Assembly: GCA_963693085.1 (NCBI GenBank)
Contig: OY856409.1
Location: 242,053,058-242,117,057, forward strand
Reading direction: 5' to 3'
DNA length: 64,000 nucleotides
From: Alisma plantago-aquatica
Taxonomy: Eukaryota; Streptophyta; Magnoliopsida; Alismatales; Alismataceae
In this document: one piece after another, positions 1 to 11,683 of the stretch
How the letters are laid out: each line of letters opens with the position of its first letter
How positions within the stretch are numbered: position 1 is the first letter of the stretch
Notes under the pieces: generated by a model
What the model was told of the DNA's origin: nothing
Database searches by the model: none
The model's input: only the letters and a program-made list of their open reading frames with translations
Made by a program: the position numbers and the translations under genes

Positions 1-319
1 ATAAAACGGCGTCAGCTAGGGCACTTTCTGCGTCGGTTATTTACTAACGGACCGACGCCTATACTACTTATAGCGTCGGTCTTTTAGTAGATAACCGACG
101 CATAAAGTGTCCTAAATGACGCCATTTTTTGTGGCGCGAACACTTTTGGCGTCGGTTATATACCAAAAGACCGACGCTGATAGTTTAAATAGGCGTCGGT
201 TTGATACGTATATCCGACGCCATTTCGAGGACTGCTTTGGCCACATAAGGCGTCGGTTATCTATAAATAACCGACGCTGTAGATCTTTGCTGACGGTTTT
301 TATAAATAACCGACGCCTA
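1..319. repeat. Left subterminal hairpin array of the CACTA element
   Basis: About six imperfect inverted units, each a GCGTCGGT-type word followed 10-25 bp later by its complement ACCGACGC (for example around 30-58, 72-100, 149-178 and 249-278). In En/Spm, subterminal repeats are the binding sites of the TNPA protein; the same role is inferred here. The units match those at the opposite end (10097-10503), which ties the two ends to one element. From 320 to 573 I see only AT-rich sequence, probably the 3' untranslated region of the minus-strand gene that ends at 574. Confidence 0.9.
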
Positions 320-573
320 TTTTTTTTTTTCATATCAGTTTGCAGGCCTGCTGTGGCTGGTCAGCAGGATGAGAACCTGCAGTTCAGTAACTGAACTGCA
401 GGTTTACGACATCCATTGATATCAGCCTACAAACAGGCCGCAAACCTGCAAAAGTCATAAGCAAAATTTCACACAAGTACATACATTCAGACATAAATTC
501 AATTCTCACATTCACACATATAGAAACATTCAAATACATGTATTAACATTCAGAAATATTCATTTACAAAGTA

Positions 574-3500
574 TCATTCATTATCGCTATCAACATCCCA
601 ATTATATCTTACAGTTGCCACTGCTTGTATGGCTTTTGCCCATTCTTCTCTTACTTCATTTAATGCTTCCATCGTATATGGAGCATGTATATTTTTTAAG
701 TGTTTACCTGTAGTGTTGTCAGTTTTAAACACCTGCAAAGAGAATGATGTATATATATAAGTAATAATATAAAAATAAGATAAGATTGATATATTGCATA
801 CTAACTAATGAGAGTATATATAATACCTCATGTATGGTATCGATGTCCAATGCGGCATATTTGATAATCATCTGCATAAATCGCATCACATAGTATGCGC
901 ATGCCCAGCCATTGTCTTGTGTAGCACACTATAAATTGAAACATACAAAATAATACAACTAAGCACAATTCACATCAATAATATATATATTCGAGTTGGG
1001 AACTTACTTGTACGTTCTGCCAATTTATTGGCTGGTTCTTTTTCCTTGGGACCGTTCCTCCAGCCTTTTTGAATGCATCTAAACCCCTACATGTTAATAT
1101 AACACAATAAATTGCATAAGTAAATAGTAATGTAATAAAAGATGTTAACGGATATAAAAATGAAATATTTCTCACCAGAATAATGGCATTCTCATTACGT
1201 GTCCAATTTTAGTGTTCAATGTACTCCCCGCAGGATCTAGATAATAAACAGTGAATGTCCCGGGGACAATAACTAGTAACTCCCAATGTCTACCGCTAGA
1301 AGTAAGAAGTTAACAATTAATAACTCAAAATGCAAAATAAAAATGGAATTTTCTTAAGTCCAAATTATAAATAAAGTAAACTTACTTGACATTGAATGGA
1401 GCTATTATTATCGTCTTCTTTTGCTGACCAAAAATTGTAAAAGCATCTATACAGTATTGTTGAACATTATCAGGGTCTTTAGCTACCAAACTAATCAATG
1501 ATGGAATCAAAAATCCCACATGATCAAATGCAAATTGTTTGCAATGATCTTCGACTAGGTAGCTGCAAAACATATAGGCGTATGCATTAATATATAAGAA
1601 ACCAGATCACCGGATCTTACACAAGGTATATGGATGCATAAACAAGATCTCACCTTATCCATGTCTCTATCATTGATGTATTCAGCCAATCATACATAAA
1701 CAGCTCAATAATATCTTGTATAAATAAAGAGCTATCGTATGATTGACCTGCATAATCTGCATCTAAAGAAATAATTATAGGGCAATGTACATTATGTGCC
1801 CGTAGCCAACATGCCATTCCCCTACAAGCAGGACCTAACGGGTATGTTAGGTCAGTTGGAACCCAATCGGGTAATGCGGGAAGTGGAAGTGGAGGCCTAG
1901 GTGCTCCTGGTGTCTTCTTTTTAACCTGTACATATAATTTCAGATCAGTTGACATCATATATACACATTAACAGTCTAAATCAATGTAAATTTATCTTAC
2001 AATTTCAGTCGTGTAGACGACATCTGCTTTGGGCCACAATATCACCCCGCCTTCTGCCTCACCAAGTGTATCAATATCTGGGTGGGCATATGGCAACGCA
2101 ACTTCCCTCCAATCGGGTAACACACGTAATGGGCCCACACGAACATAGCCCTGTGGCATTGGAGTCCCGTGAAACCTTTCCCCAGGAAGGGACGGGTAAG
2201 CTTGCGCCTCTGCAACAACGTAGTCTTGCATTCTTAAGCGGCATGGCTTCAATGCCTACAAATTTACGTAAAGAATATTATACATATATACATATCATCT
2301 TGAAAACATAACAACTTGAAAAGACTAACTACAATGCCATAAACAATACTTACAGCAGACGTGCTAGGCGATGGGTCTCCAGGATTACTCGCAGTCTGTG
2401 CATCAGGAGAAGAGTGGGTCGCCATAGGCGTATTGGAAGCCTGAGATGCCTGCCACCGCAGCAATTCTTCCTTGACCTTCTCAGCAACTACATCGTTGAT
2501 CTTCTTAGCAACTAAATCCTCAACTCTCTTATTCTCCTATACATGGATAAAAGAAACATTAGCTTCTTATTAATGAATTTCCTTTTGCAGTAACATTCTA
2601 AAAAAAGAATAGGTTACCTCTTCTTGAGAAAGTCCCGCTCTGGGTTTGCGCTGGGATGGCCCAAAGAATGCTTTGATGCCAACACCAGCACCGGCACCTC
2701 TAACACGTCCAGGATGCTCTGGGTTACCCAGAGCAACTGTCAATTCATCCCTTGTGCCCTGAGGGATGAACGTGCCTTGTTTCCTCTGCTCGTGCAGCTC
2801 CCGCTAATCACCATAAACAGAAATTGGTAAGTTAACACCACAAATAATCAATATTCAAACGATTTCTCTAAGAGTTGTATTTTACCATTTTTGCAGCCGC
2901 CTCAGCAGTTACAGGCTTCTTTATTTCACCCTTCTTGTTTTGCCTGCCAGCTATCCAGATATCATGGTGAGGCATGGGTGTGGCAGACTCCTGAGTAGGA
3001 GCAGACTCCTGAGTAGCCGCAGACTCCGCCTGTAGTCTTTGGCGAACGCTTGCATAGCCTTTTGGACCCATAGTGTGGTCATGCACATTCAGTGCACGCC
3101 TTGCTTTTTGTGCGTCACTGAGGGCCTAGTTAGTATGCACATTAATGATTTGGTTAGTAGCACTAAATGCTAATCTTGAATAGGTGAATACAATGTATAT
3201 TAATTAAATTAGGAGTGACGCCTAATACCTTGAATTCTTCAGATTTTCTTGAAGCAACAAAATTGTCCCAATCTTCTTTGTCCAAGAAGTTCCATTGTTC
3301 AAGGGCTGACTTCTTCTTCTTATCACCCTCTTTTATGTATTCTCTGTTTAGATTTGTCCTATAATTCCTAAGCATCTTTCCAGCGCGTTGCATCACATTT
3401 TTACGATGCAACTTCTCATCCAATGCAAACAGATTCTGTAAAATAGAAATGTTATTAACTAGTATCCAAAATAGAATTGCAAATAATAGAATTTGTAATC

Positions 3501-4026
3501 TACAAAATAGAATTGCAAATAATAATAACTCACGCATAAATCCTTCCATATCAAGTCTTTTTTCCCTTGAGGAACTTTATGCCAATTGTCATACTTAACA
3601 CCACAATGGCTCCGAGTGGTACACCCAAGATAGTTCACAAAATTATTGCGGTTCACTCCAATTGGATTTCCTCCATTATCAAACTCCACCACCAATTTGG
3701 ATCCACTACCACTTAGCGCTAATAACTTCTTCAACAGAGTGATGCCCCTTTTCTTGTTAAGTGGCTGGTGTTGCGCATCAAGTTGCTCCAGTGCTTCAGT
3801 GGGTACAGGTGCATCAACCTAAAATTTGACAAAAATAAAACACACTAACTTAGCCCAATATAGAAATATAGGATATATGACATAACTAGAAGATAATGAA
3901 TTTTATAGAAATACAGGATATGTTTTTAGAACTTACATTAGTATCCTCGCCATGCTCGTCATGGACAGCATGCTCATCATGGACTTCATGCTCATCATGG
4001 ACATCATGCTCATCATGGTCAGCCAT
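574..4026 (-). CDS. CACTA second-gene protein: Transposase_24 domain plus Ulp1-like (C48) peptidase, 13 exons
   Basis: Manual splicing gives exons 4026-3937, 3818-3534, 3435-3229, 3125-2886, 2803-2618, 2536-2354, 2255-2001, 1925-1654, 1562-1386, 1295-1176, 1086-1008, 928-827 and 732-574. Every intron is GT-AG, and the joined frame is open for 784 codons to TGA at 576-574. Residues 1-30 are an HDEH-rich repeat after the start ATG. Residues of about 70-260 resemble the plant Ptta/En/Spm transposase domain (Transposase_24, TNPA-like). Residues of about 630-715 form a Ulp1-type cysteine peptidase with all four active-site residues in order: His635 (RHW), Asp652 (YYLDPAG), Gln702 (CATQ) and Cys708 (ACAYYV). 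Ulp1 proteins process or remove SUMO; fusions with transposon proteins are known in plant CACTA and Mutator elements, but their role is unsettled. The DNA-binding role is inferred from TNPA. The start was chosen as the first ATG downstream of the 34-bp repeats; it opens a clean first exon. Confidence 0.85.
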
Positions 4027-4040
4027 CTGAAAATGTCATT

Positions 4041-4169
4041 AAAAAGGCAAACATTTAGCATTTCTATTAACTAGAAAAAGGCAAACATTTAGCATTTGTA
4101 TTAACTAGAAAAAGGCAAACATTTAGCATTTGTATTAACTAGAAAAAGGCAAACATTTAGCATTTGTAT
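4041..4169. repeat. 34-bp tandem repeat upstream of the CACTA second gene
   Basis: A 34-bp unit (core GGCAAACATTTAGCATTTG) is repeated almost exactly about 3.8 times, with unit starts at 4041, 4075, 4109 and 4143. It fills the short gap between the end of the transposase frame (4184) and the start of the second gene (4026), both on the minus strand. It therefore lies 15-140 bp upstream of that gene's ATG, in a promoter or 5' leader position. The units are nearly identical, so the expansion is recent or maintained. Confidence 0.95.
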
Positions 4170-4183
4170 AAACATACATGTCT

Positions 4184-7100
4184 CTAAAATTGTGATCTTT
4201 TATCAATTAACAATCCTTCATTGTGATCTCCGCGCACATATAAGTCATCATTAGCTTCAATATTTTGTGGAGTTGGCAACCCAACTGAGAATGGACTGGA
4301 GTCATCATACTTATCATAGTACTCTTCTTCATCTATAGGATCTTCAATGAACTATCTTTTACCATGAAGAACAACCGACCATTTATCATTCACAGGATCA
4401 TCGATATAGAATATTTGTTTCGCCTGTGATGCCAATATGAATGGTTCACCCTTCTCGCCAATCTTTTCAAAGTTCACCAAAGTGAAACCCAATTCATCCA
4501 CTATAACTCCTTTGGTGTTATCAACCCAATTACATTTAAAGAGAGGAATTTTGAAATCTATGTAGTCAAACTCCCAAATGTCCTCAATGACACTGTAATA
4601 TGACATTTTAGCTTCACGTGGACTCTTATCCATTGCACTTGCAAAGTACATAGTCGACGCTTGAAGAGTGACCCCACTATTTTGGACGACACTCTTATCA
4701 TCTTGGCGCTTTGTGTAATATGTGAATCCATTAATGTCGAACCCTTCATAAGACATAACATTCGGTTTTGGTTTAAAGGCGAGGCATTTGATAGTTTCTG
4801 TAATATCATTTGGTGTTTGAGATAGTTGATGTAAGACTTTATCTTCAAACTACTTAGTAAAAGTCTTATTATGCTCTCTAGCAAGCCACATTGAACTTGC
4901 TCGAGGATTTTGTCTCTTTATGAAATTGGTATGTTCCTCGATATAAACACTCACTTCGTCCATATTGTGTAAAATATACAAGTGAGCTTGTTCCAACTGC
5001 TCACGGCTGATTACTTTCACCCGTGATCCCAAAATTCCTTTGCCCTCCTCAATATTCTTGTCATTATCAGGAGTGTCATTACCACTGAGAAAGTCATTGC
5101 AAAAATCCATAACCTCTCTTGCCACATAACCTTCAATAATACTCCCTTCAGGCCGATAACGGTTTCGAACATCACCTTTAAAAACGCTCATGTATCGTTC
5201 AAAGGGATACATCCAATGCAAGAAAACTGGTCCCAACATTTTCACTTCCCTAGTCAAGTGGACAACAAGATGTACCATGATATCAAAGAACGAAGGAGGG
5301 AAATACATCTCAAGCTGACATAGGGTAACAACCACTTCTCTTTGCAAATTATCGAGAGTATCAGGGTCAATAACTTTGCTGCATAGACTGTTGAAAAAGA
5401 AACAAAGTCTGGTAATTGCAAACCTTACATGCTTCGGCAATATAGATCGAATTGCCACGGGCAATATTTGTTGCATTAGAGTGTGACAATCATGAGATTT
5501 AAGACCTATCAACTTCAGATCTTTCATTGATACCAATCTACGGATGTTGGATGAGTAACCATGTGGCACCTTAACATTTACCAAGCATTCACAAAAAGTT
5601 TTCTTCTCCTTTCTAGACAACGTGTAACAAGCGGGAGGTAAGTATGTTCTTTTATTACCCATTTCACGTAATTCTGTTAATTCTGACCTTATTCCCATTT
5701 CACGTAGGTCCAGTCTGGATTTTATCCCATCTTTAGTCTTACCTGGTATATTTAATAGAGTACCAATGATGCTATCACAGACATTTTTCTCAACGTGCAT
5801 TACATCGATACAATGCCTGACTGTCAAAGAACTCCAATAAGGAAGATCCCAAAATATTGACTTCTTCTTGAATGAAGAATTGTCACTCCGTGTGGCCATA
5901 CTACATTGTGATTTCTTACCAAATTCATTGACAATGTCTTTTACTCTTTCATAAACAACATCCCCTGGTATAGGTTTAGGTGCACTCCGTTCATCATTCC
6001 ATCCATTGAATGCTTTGCGCTTCCTACGATACGGATGGAATTTTGAAAGAAACCTTCGATGACCAAGATATACAGTCTTGCCGCCATGTTTTAGTCTTAT
6101 TGAATCAGTGTTTTCTTCACATATAGGACACGCTTTAGCTCCTTTGACACTATATCCAGACAAATTCCCATATGCTGGAAAGTCATTAATAGTGCAAAAC
6201 AACATAGCGTGCAAACGAAATGTCTCTCTTGTTGAAGCATCATAGGTCATCACACCTTCAGCCCAAAGTTTCTTTAAGTCATCAATCAAAGGTTCAAGAT
6301 AAACATCGATATCATTTCCGGGTTGTTTAGGGCCCGATATCAACAATGACAACATAACGTACTTATTTTTCATACACATCCAGGGAGGAAGATTGTATAT
6401 AACAAGCATGACTGGCCAAGTGCTATGTTGGCTGCTCAATGTCCCGTACGGATTCATCCCATCTGTACAAAGCCCAAGTCTTAGATTCCTATCTTCTTCA
6501 CCAAATTTAGGGTACAATAGATCAATCTTCTTCCACTGTGGGGAATCAGAAGCATGTCGTAGGATCCCATCATTATTTTTCTTAACATCTGCATGCCACC
6601 TCAAATTCTTCGCATCTTTCGGATTTGCAAACAAGCGTTGAAACCATGATATTATAGGTAGATACCACAACACCTTGGCAGGAGAACCAGTTTTGGACTC
6701 CCCCGAAGTCGTCAATTTATACCGTGACGCACCACATTTTGGACAATCTTTCAAATCTACATAGTCCTTTTGAAATAATACACAATCATTCGGGCATGCG
6801 TGTATCTTCTTGGCCTCCATTCCCATTGGGCACAACATTTTCTTTACCTGGTATGTTGAGATTGGAAGCTCGTTTCCTTCAGGAAGAATTTCTTTCAACA
6901 AAGTCAACAATGAAGTGAAGCTTTTGTCGCTCCATCTATTGTTAGCTTTCAACTTATACAATCTCAACACAGCGCTAAGCTTCGTAAACTTAGCACAGCC
7001 TGTGTATAACGGTATCTCAGCATCATGCATAATGTTTGTAAAGATAGGAGGTGGATCGGTGTGCTCTACCCTACAACTATCCAGCATCGCATCAACGATG

Positions 7101-7433
7101 TCTGCTGGAACTGGTTCGTTCACATTTACGTCATCAGAGGCAATTTCTTCTTCCACCCAAGCACTGCTATCGACATCCACTGGTTTCGAATTTTGAAATC
7201 TCTCCATGCCAGTGCCATTCTGTATAGCCTTGTACAATCCCGTTGCACATGACATGACTTTTGATTTCCTCACCAGTGTTGACTTTCAAGTTGTTACCGC
7301 AATGCCTACATGGACAGTCGAACCTATCTGTAGGTTTTTTCCTATGTTCCTCGGCAAATCTAATAAACTGATCAAGACCAGATATAAACTCTGGGGTGCA
7401 ACGATTACGAATGGACATCCATGATCTATCCAT
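4184..7433 (-). pseudogene. CACTA transposase (TNPD/Tnp2 type), disrupted
   Basis: The frame opens at 7433 with a transposase-associated domain (starts MDRSWM; Cys cluster CPCRHCGNN; ends WHWHGE). It continues in another frame from about 7200 with the Tnp2 transposase core (Transposase_21): zinc-like CPKCGASR, the acidic motifs DGMNPYG and NDFPAYG, then CPICEE. A DUF4218-like segment (VRHCIDVMHVEKNVC) follows, and a DUF4216-like C-terminus lies at about 4760-4355. Three lesions are visible. The reading frame shifts at about 7199-7205, where a GA run looks two bases short. There is an in-frame TAG at 4852-4850 where relatives usually have Trp, and another TAG at 4354-4352. Downstream of each stop the same frame keeps family-like sequence to a final TAG at 4186-4184. 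The protein would cut and join the transposon ends; this copy should not make a full-length enzyme. Confidence 0.9.
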
Positions 7434-7507
7434 TCTATGATCAGAGAAAACAAGTATATATTAGGAAACAAGTATATATTAGGAAAAGATTAGGCAGCAT
7501 TTCCCTA

Positions 7508-8139
7508 GTATATAATAAATGTGTACCACCTATCCCATCCTTGAACACCTAATCTCACTAGTAAGTGTATAATGTGTATTGGGTTTTCGAGAAAATTTCG
7601 GCAGCATTTCCCCGCTGTTCTCTAAGTACATATGTACTTAGAGAACAAACGGGGAAATGCTACCAAAATTTTCTCGAAAACCCAATACACATTATACACT
7701 TACATCCTAAGTGAGATTAGGTGTTCAAGAACAGTCCCAAACCGGGGACTATCCAAGATTTACTCCTAATGAGTCAATCTTGGACGGGTTTCTAGGCCAA
7801 CAAACACATTTGATGTCATTCTTATATATAATAAATGTGTACCACCTATCCCATCCTTGAACACCTAATCTCACTAGTAAGTGTATAATGCGTATTTGGT
7901 TTTCAAGAAAATTTCGGCAGCATTTCCCCGCTGTTCTCTAAGTACATATGTACTTAGAGAACAAACGGGGAAATGCTACTGAAAGTTTCTCAAAAACCCA
8001 ATACACATTATACACTTACATCCTAAGTGAGATTAGGTGTTCAAGAACAGTCCCAAACCGGGGACTATCTAAGATTTACTCCTAATGAGTAAATCTTGGA
8101 CGGGTTTCTAGGCCAACAAATACATGTGTTGTCATTCTT
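7508..8139. repeat. Two tandem 316-bp units, each with a ~190-bp palindrome
   Basis: Sequence at 7508-7823 is repeated at 7824-8139 with an exact 316-bp offset and few changes. Inside each unit is a long inverted repeat (7541-7728 and 7857-8044) with arms of about 94 bp, centred on TAAGTACATATGTACTTA. The arms pair nearly perfectly, apart from a short mismatch near the outer third and a few point differences, most of them in the second unit. The pair lies upstream of the transposase start (7433), within what I take to be its first intron or promoter. RNA from here would fold into strong hairpins. It could be a duplicated foldback insertion rather than an original part of the element. Confidence 0.93.
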
Positions 8140-9593
8140 ATATATAATAATTGTCTATAAACTACAGGCAACATGGTTAATCCTAATCAACAGAGCATTA
8201 TTAAATAATAAATCAAGAAATCAATAGTTTCAAACAAAAGGTCTAGGAATCTTTACTAGACATTATATGTATCCCTAATCATCATATTTAACATACTACA
8301 TTATTATGAACATCCAGATCAGATTAAGATCATACTATGTTATAACCATTGGTTTAATAACCCTATTTCCGCATGTACATGTTTATCAACTTTAAAACCC
8401 TATAATTCATGAAATCATTCTAATTCAATTTAATATGTTGGGATCACATAATTATATAATGACATCAGAATATATAGAAGAATCAAGCAGAGCAGAGCAG
8501 AATATAAAGAATGTTGGGATCACAGAATATATATATGTTGCAAAAAAAAGCAGAGCAGCTAGCAGCAGCGGGAAGACCAACCTTGTCGGGAAGAAGGCAG
8601 AGGCTCCGGTGGCTCTGGCTGGAGAAGTAGCTAGCAGCGACGGCGGTGGAGGAGCACCAGGCGGCGCCTAATCGTGTACCAAACATGAAACATGCATAGA
8701 GTACATCACATTAAAATATAAGATGTATAACTAGAGCTTTCAGAAAATCAAGCAATTCACTCATTTGAGCTAATTTTAAAATCATTCTATTTAAGGACTC
8801 AAAACCTATAATGTTATAGTTAGTAACACTGAAACCTAATTCATCCTGGTGTTTTTTATATATAAGTTCATACCCCTTTTCATTTTGATTTAAATTTTCG
8901 TAATTAGATTAATAAACCATCAAACCATTTGATTTTAAATATTTATCTTGACTTGGATTGGGTATGGTAACCAATATACTTAAAAATGTTGTACTCAGGG
9001 TTTGATCCTAAAAATATATTGCAATAAGACATGTATGCTCGCGGGGAATGATTATTGCACAATGGGTTTGATTAAATCTAGAATAAAATCTTATATAATT
9101 GTTTGCTATAAAATCACACATAATGCACCACAAGGGTATCTTCATAGATGACCCACAATCTCGTGATATATTTCAATAAACTCAGGGTCACTCCGTATAT
9201 GAATATCAATGGATTAGCATGACACTAACCCTGGTAATGAGGCATGACAAAGATGGGTAAAGTGTGGGATAGGAGATTTGAATCACTTGTGGAATTATTT
9301 TTGCCTCACCTTGCCAATATAAGGAGAGAATGAGCTCTCAATTTAATCTAGATTGGGCCTACAAATTTAGAACATTCACTAGGAAAATCCCAGTCATTTG
9401 CAATCCAAAAGTCCATCATAAGGCTCAAACAACAATGTATGCAATGGTAACTATAAACTGAATATAAATACATTATGAAGACCTAAAGGGAACCCATATA
9501 CGTATATATGCTTGTGATTTATTACTTGTTCTAAGAATTGTTGAGAATAAAGCCCAAGGAGGTGTCTTTGATGCAGACAAATGTTACTTCCCC
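8140..9593. other. Non-coding interior of the CACTA element
   Basis: AT-rich sequence with no convincing coding frame on either strand. A short GC-rich patch at about 8560-8670 encodes only low-complexity Ala/Gly/Ser-rich peptides. The stretch lies between a GC-rich leader-like region (9594-10080) and the transposase start (7433), so it is most simply a long 5' intron of the minus-strand transposase gene. Confidence 0.5.
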
Positions 9594-10080
9594 TAGTTGG
9601 CCTGAGCAGCGGCGTGGAGGAAGGAAGGAAGGAGGAAGAAAGCAGTACCTTGAGGGAATAGGAAGAATGCCTGGCCTAGAGAGCAGCGGCGTGGCCTGAG
9701 CAGAGACCTACCCCAAAGAAGCCACCGCGGCGAGGAGAGGAGAGCAACTGTGCGCGGCGAGGAGAGCAGCAGTGCACGGCGGCGAGCAGGCGGCGGCGGT
9801 GCAGGCGAGCAGGCGGTGGCGAGCAGGCGACGGAGCAGGAGACTTCAGAGCGCAGCAGCAGGAGCAGGAGCGGCGGCGAGCAGGCGGCGGCGGTGGCGGC
9901 GACGCAGAGCTGGTGTCCAACGGCGGCAGGAGCGGCGGCGAGCAGGAGTGGTGGCGGAGAAGGGGGCGCCGGAGAAGGGGAGCTGAAGAAGAAATCGCCG
10001 GAGAAGGGGAGCTGAAGAAGAAATAGGGAAATCGCTCGCAATGAAACAGAAGAAAGGGGAAGAGTCGGGCGATCGAGGGT
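9594..10080 (-). other. GC-rich putative 5' leader exon of the transposase gene
   Basis: A block far richer in G and C than its surroundings, dominated by GCGGCG/GAGCAGGCG words and purine runs. Read on the minus strand it is CT-rich then CCGCCG-rich, like many plant 5' untranslated exons, and it is followed by a donor-like GGGGTAGGTC at about 9719-9710. It sits just inside the subterminal hairpins, where CACTA transcripts usually begin. Long open frames exist on both strands, but they are low-complexity Ala/Arg/Gly/Ser strings, so I do not call a protein. Confidence 0.45.
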
Positions 10081-10096
10081 TATGAAGTTCCCAAAT

Positions 10097-10503
10097 AGCG
10101 TCGGTTGTTTAAAACAACCGACGCCTAAACATCTTTAGCGTCAGTTGTTTTAAACAACCGACGTCCAATTGGACGATATTTTCATGAAATTGTTTGGCGG
10201 GAACCACCTTCAGCGTCGGTTATCCTTGAATAACCGACGCTGAAGGTGACACTTTTCGCGCAAATTTTCATCGCACATAGGCGTCGGTTTCTACCTAAAT
10301 AACCGACGCTGCTAATGACACTATTTTTTTTCATCGAAATTTGGATTTCGCGGGCGACTTTAAGTGTCGGTTTGTTATTAAAAACCGACGCTGAAGACAA
10401 AGCGGTACCCGTGTCTGGCTGGTCTTCGAATATAGACGTCGATTTTTGTAAACAACCGACGCCTAACATAGAAGGCGTCGGTTTTCCTTAATAACCGACG
10501 CCC
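10097..10503. repeat. Right subterminal hairpin array of the CACTA element
   Basis: Seven imperfect inverted units of GCGTCGGTT...AACCGACGC type, with loops of about 6-15 bp, spaced roughly 40-75 bp apart (for example 10099-10123, 10214-10240, 10281-10310 and 10474-10502). They match the left array in word and layout, and by analogy with En/Spm are the likely binding sites for the second-gene protein. Confidence 0.93.
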
Positions 10504-10513
10504 AGAAAAGTGT

Positions 10514-10539
10514 CACTGAATGCTACTTCTGTAGTAGTG
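10514..10539 (-). repeat. Right terminal inverted repeat of the CACTA element
   Basis: On the minus strand the end begins CACTACTACAGAAGTAG, the diagnostic CACTA start. The first subterminal hairpin follows about 35 bp inside. The partner end is not in the window. Confidence 0.88.
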
Positions 10540-10542
10540 GTG

Positions 10543-11683
10543 GCATCGTCAACCTGATCACGGCTGGGTTAGGGTACCCACGGGAGCCGCGCAGTCTCTC
10601 AAGAACAAGGGGTGATGAGAAGATCGACCTCAAGTTCCTCATGAGAGCCGGTATCATCAAGAAGGAGGGGCGGAGCTACTTCTACAAATTTGCAAGGACA
10701 AGCACCCTCCTTCCACTTCCCAGCTATGCCAGCTATGACGTAGACAAGCTGGTCTTCACCAGTGCTGAGATCGAGGCGGTAGTAGTCGAAGCCACCTACG
10801 CCGTCACCACCAGTATTCAAGAGAGGGCGGCTGTGAGAGGAGAATCAATTCCTCTTGACCCGAGGTAGGACAAAACTCCAACAACCCCTACTGAGCCAGC
10901 CGCCACTCCGGAGCCACTGACGACAGCAGTTGATAGAGTTGTCGTCGCTCCTACTATACTAGCCACAATCACGACAACACCTGTCGTGGCTGAAGAAGTA
11001 TCGGCGATCGTTGAGGTCACCGAGACAACTGGGAAGAAACAACAATACAAGCCCCAGAGGGAGCTGCCATGGAAGAGACAGCCACAACTCCCAAAGCTTC
11101 TGTGGTGCCTTCAGAGGCAGAAGAAGAAGCACATCCAGATGTCGATAATGGGGTATTCGCCGAGATCCTCGAGATGGAGCTCAGAGCTGTACAGCTTACG
11201 CCGACACTGCCGCCAGTGTCTCCTATAGAAGCTGCTGAAGAGATCGCCGACAATGTAGAGGTGGATCCAGGGCAGTGGTACGTAGGATGTGAAATCACTA
11301 CTCTAAAGCCAACTGGCTTGGACTGCAGGGACCACTCGCCCGCTAACGGACCCATACCTGGATGGACTGATGGGAAATAAGAAAAACCCAAAAAGCCTTA
11401 AGCCTACCCAAACACACAACTTCCTGACCCCAAAAGCTGTTTGGTGTGAAAGCTAACTTCGAAATCATGCACCCAAGCCTCGTCAAAGCTGTAGAGAAAA
11501 ATTTTGCTTAATAAGGTAGGAAATGCAAAGTCTGTTGTTCGTGGTCGGGCAGTATTCTCTTTAAAGACATCTCAATACTCATCTAAACTCATAGTCTGAA
11601 AACTATACCGGTTAAGAAGAAGCATCACAAACAAAGTTTTAAAGATAGATTGAGGACAATCAAAATGCAAAGTTTGAGGGAGT
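10543..11683 (+). pseudogene. Remnant of an Athila-like internal region (post-pol part) with polypurine tract
   Basis: Plus-strand coding-like fragments without a complete frame. 10641-10868 begins MRAGIIKKEGRSYFYKF, and 11069-11380 is Pro/Thr/Glu/Ala-rich. Both end before a purine-rich stretch (11655-11683, GAGGACAAT...AGTTTGAGGGAG) that looks like the polypurine tract used by Athila/Tat elements. The next bases start an LTR. This fits the 3' internal part of an Athila-like element, after integrase, where a fast-evolving env-like or extra frame usually lies. No conserved domain is recognised, so the product is unknown. Confidence 0.5.

Larger units (their letters stand above)
1..10539 (-). 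mobile_element. CACTA (En/Spm) DNA transposon, left tip outside window
   Basis: A class II transposon recognised by three things. Its right end reads, on the minus strand, CACTACTACAGAAGTAG (ending at 10539). Arrays of short GCGTCGGTT/AACCGACGC hairpins lie just inside both ends (1-319 and 10097-10503). Two minus-strand genes match the classic CACTA pair: a Tnp2-type transposase (pseudogene here) and a second gene with Transposase_24 and a Ulp1-like peptidase. CACTA elements normally make 3-bp target duplications; the right flank would be GTG at 10540-10542, but the left end is not visible. The element sits in an older Athila-like retrotransposon remnant. Autonomous movement is unlikely because the transposase is broken, though the ends may still be usable in trans. 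Confidence 0.93.

Noticed and set aside
1..319. CRISPR-like array of regular repeats
   Set aside because: The units are inverted hairpins with variable spacing at a transposon end in a plant genome.
6393..7252. Plus-strand frames opposite the CACTA transposase
   Set aside because: They are antisense shadows of the transposase frame with no features of their own.
9676..10041. Overlapping open frames of 70-121 codons on both strands
   Set aside because: GC-rich low-complexity sequence gives long frames in every phase; the peptides are Ala/Arg/Gly/Ser strings without any domain.
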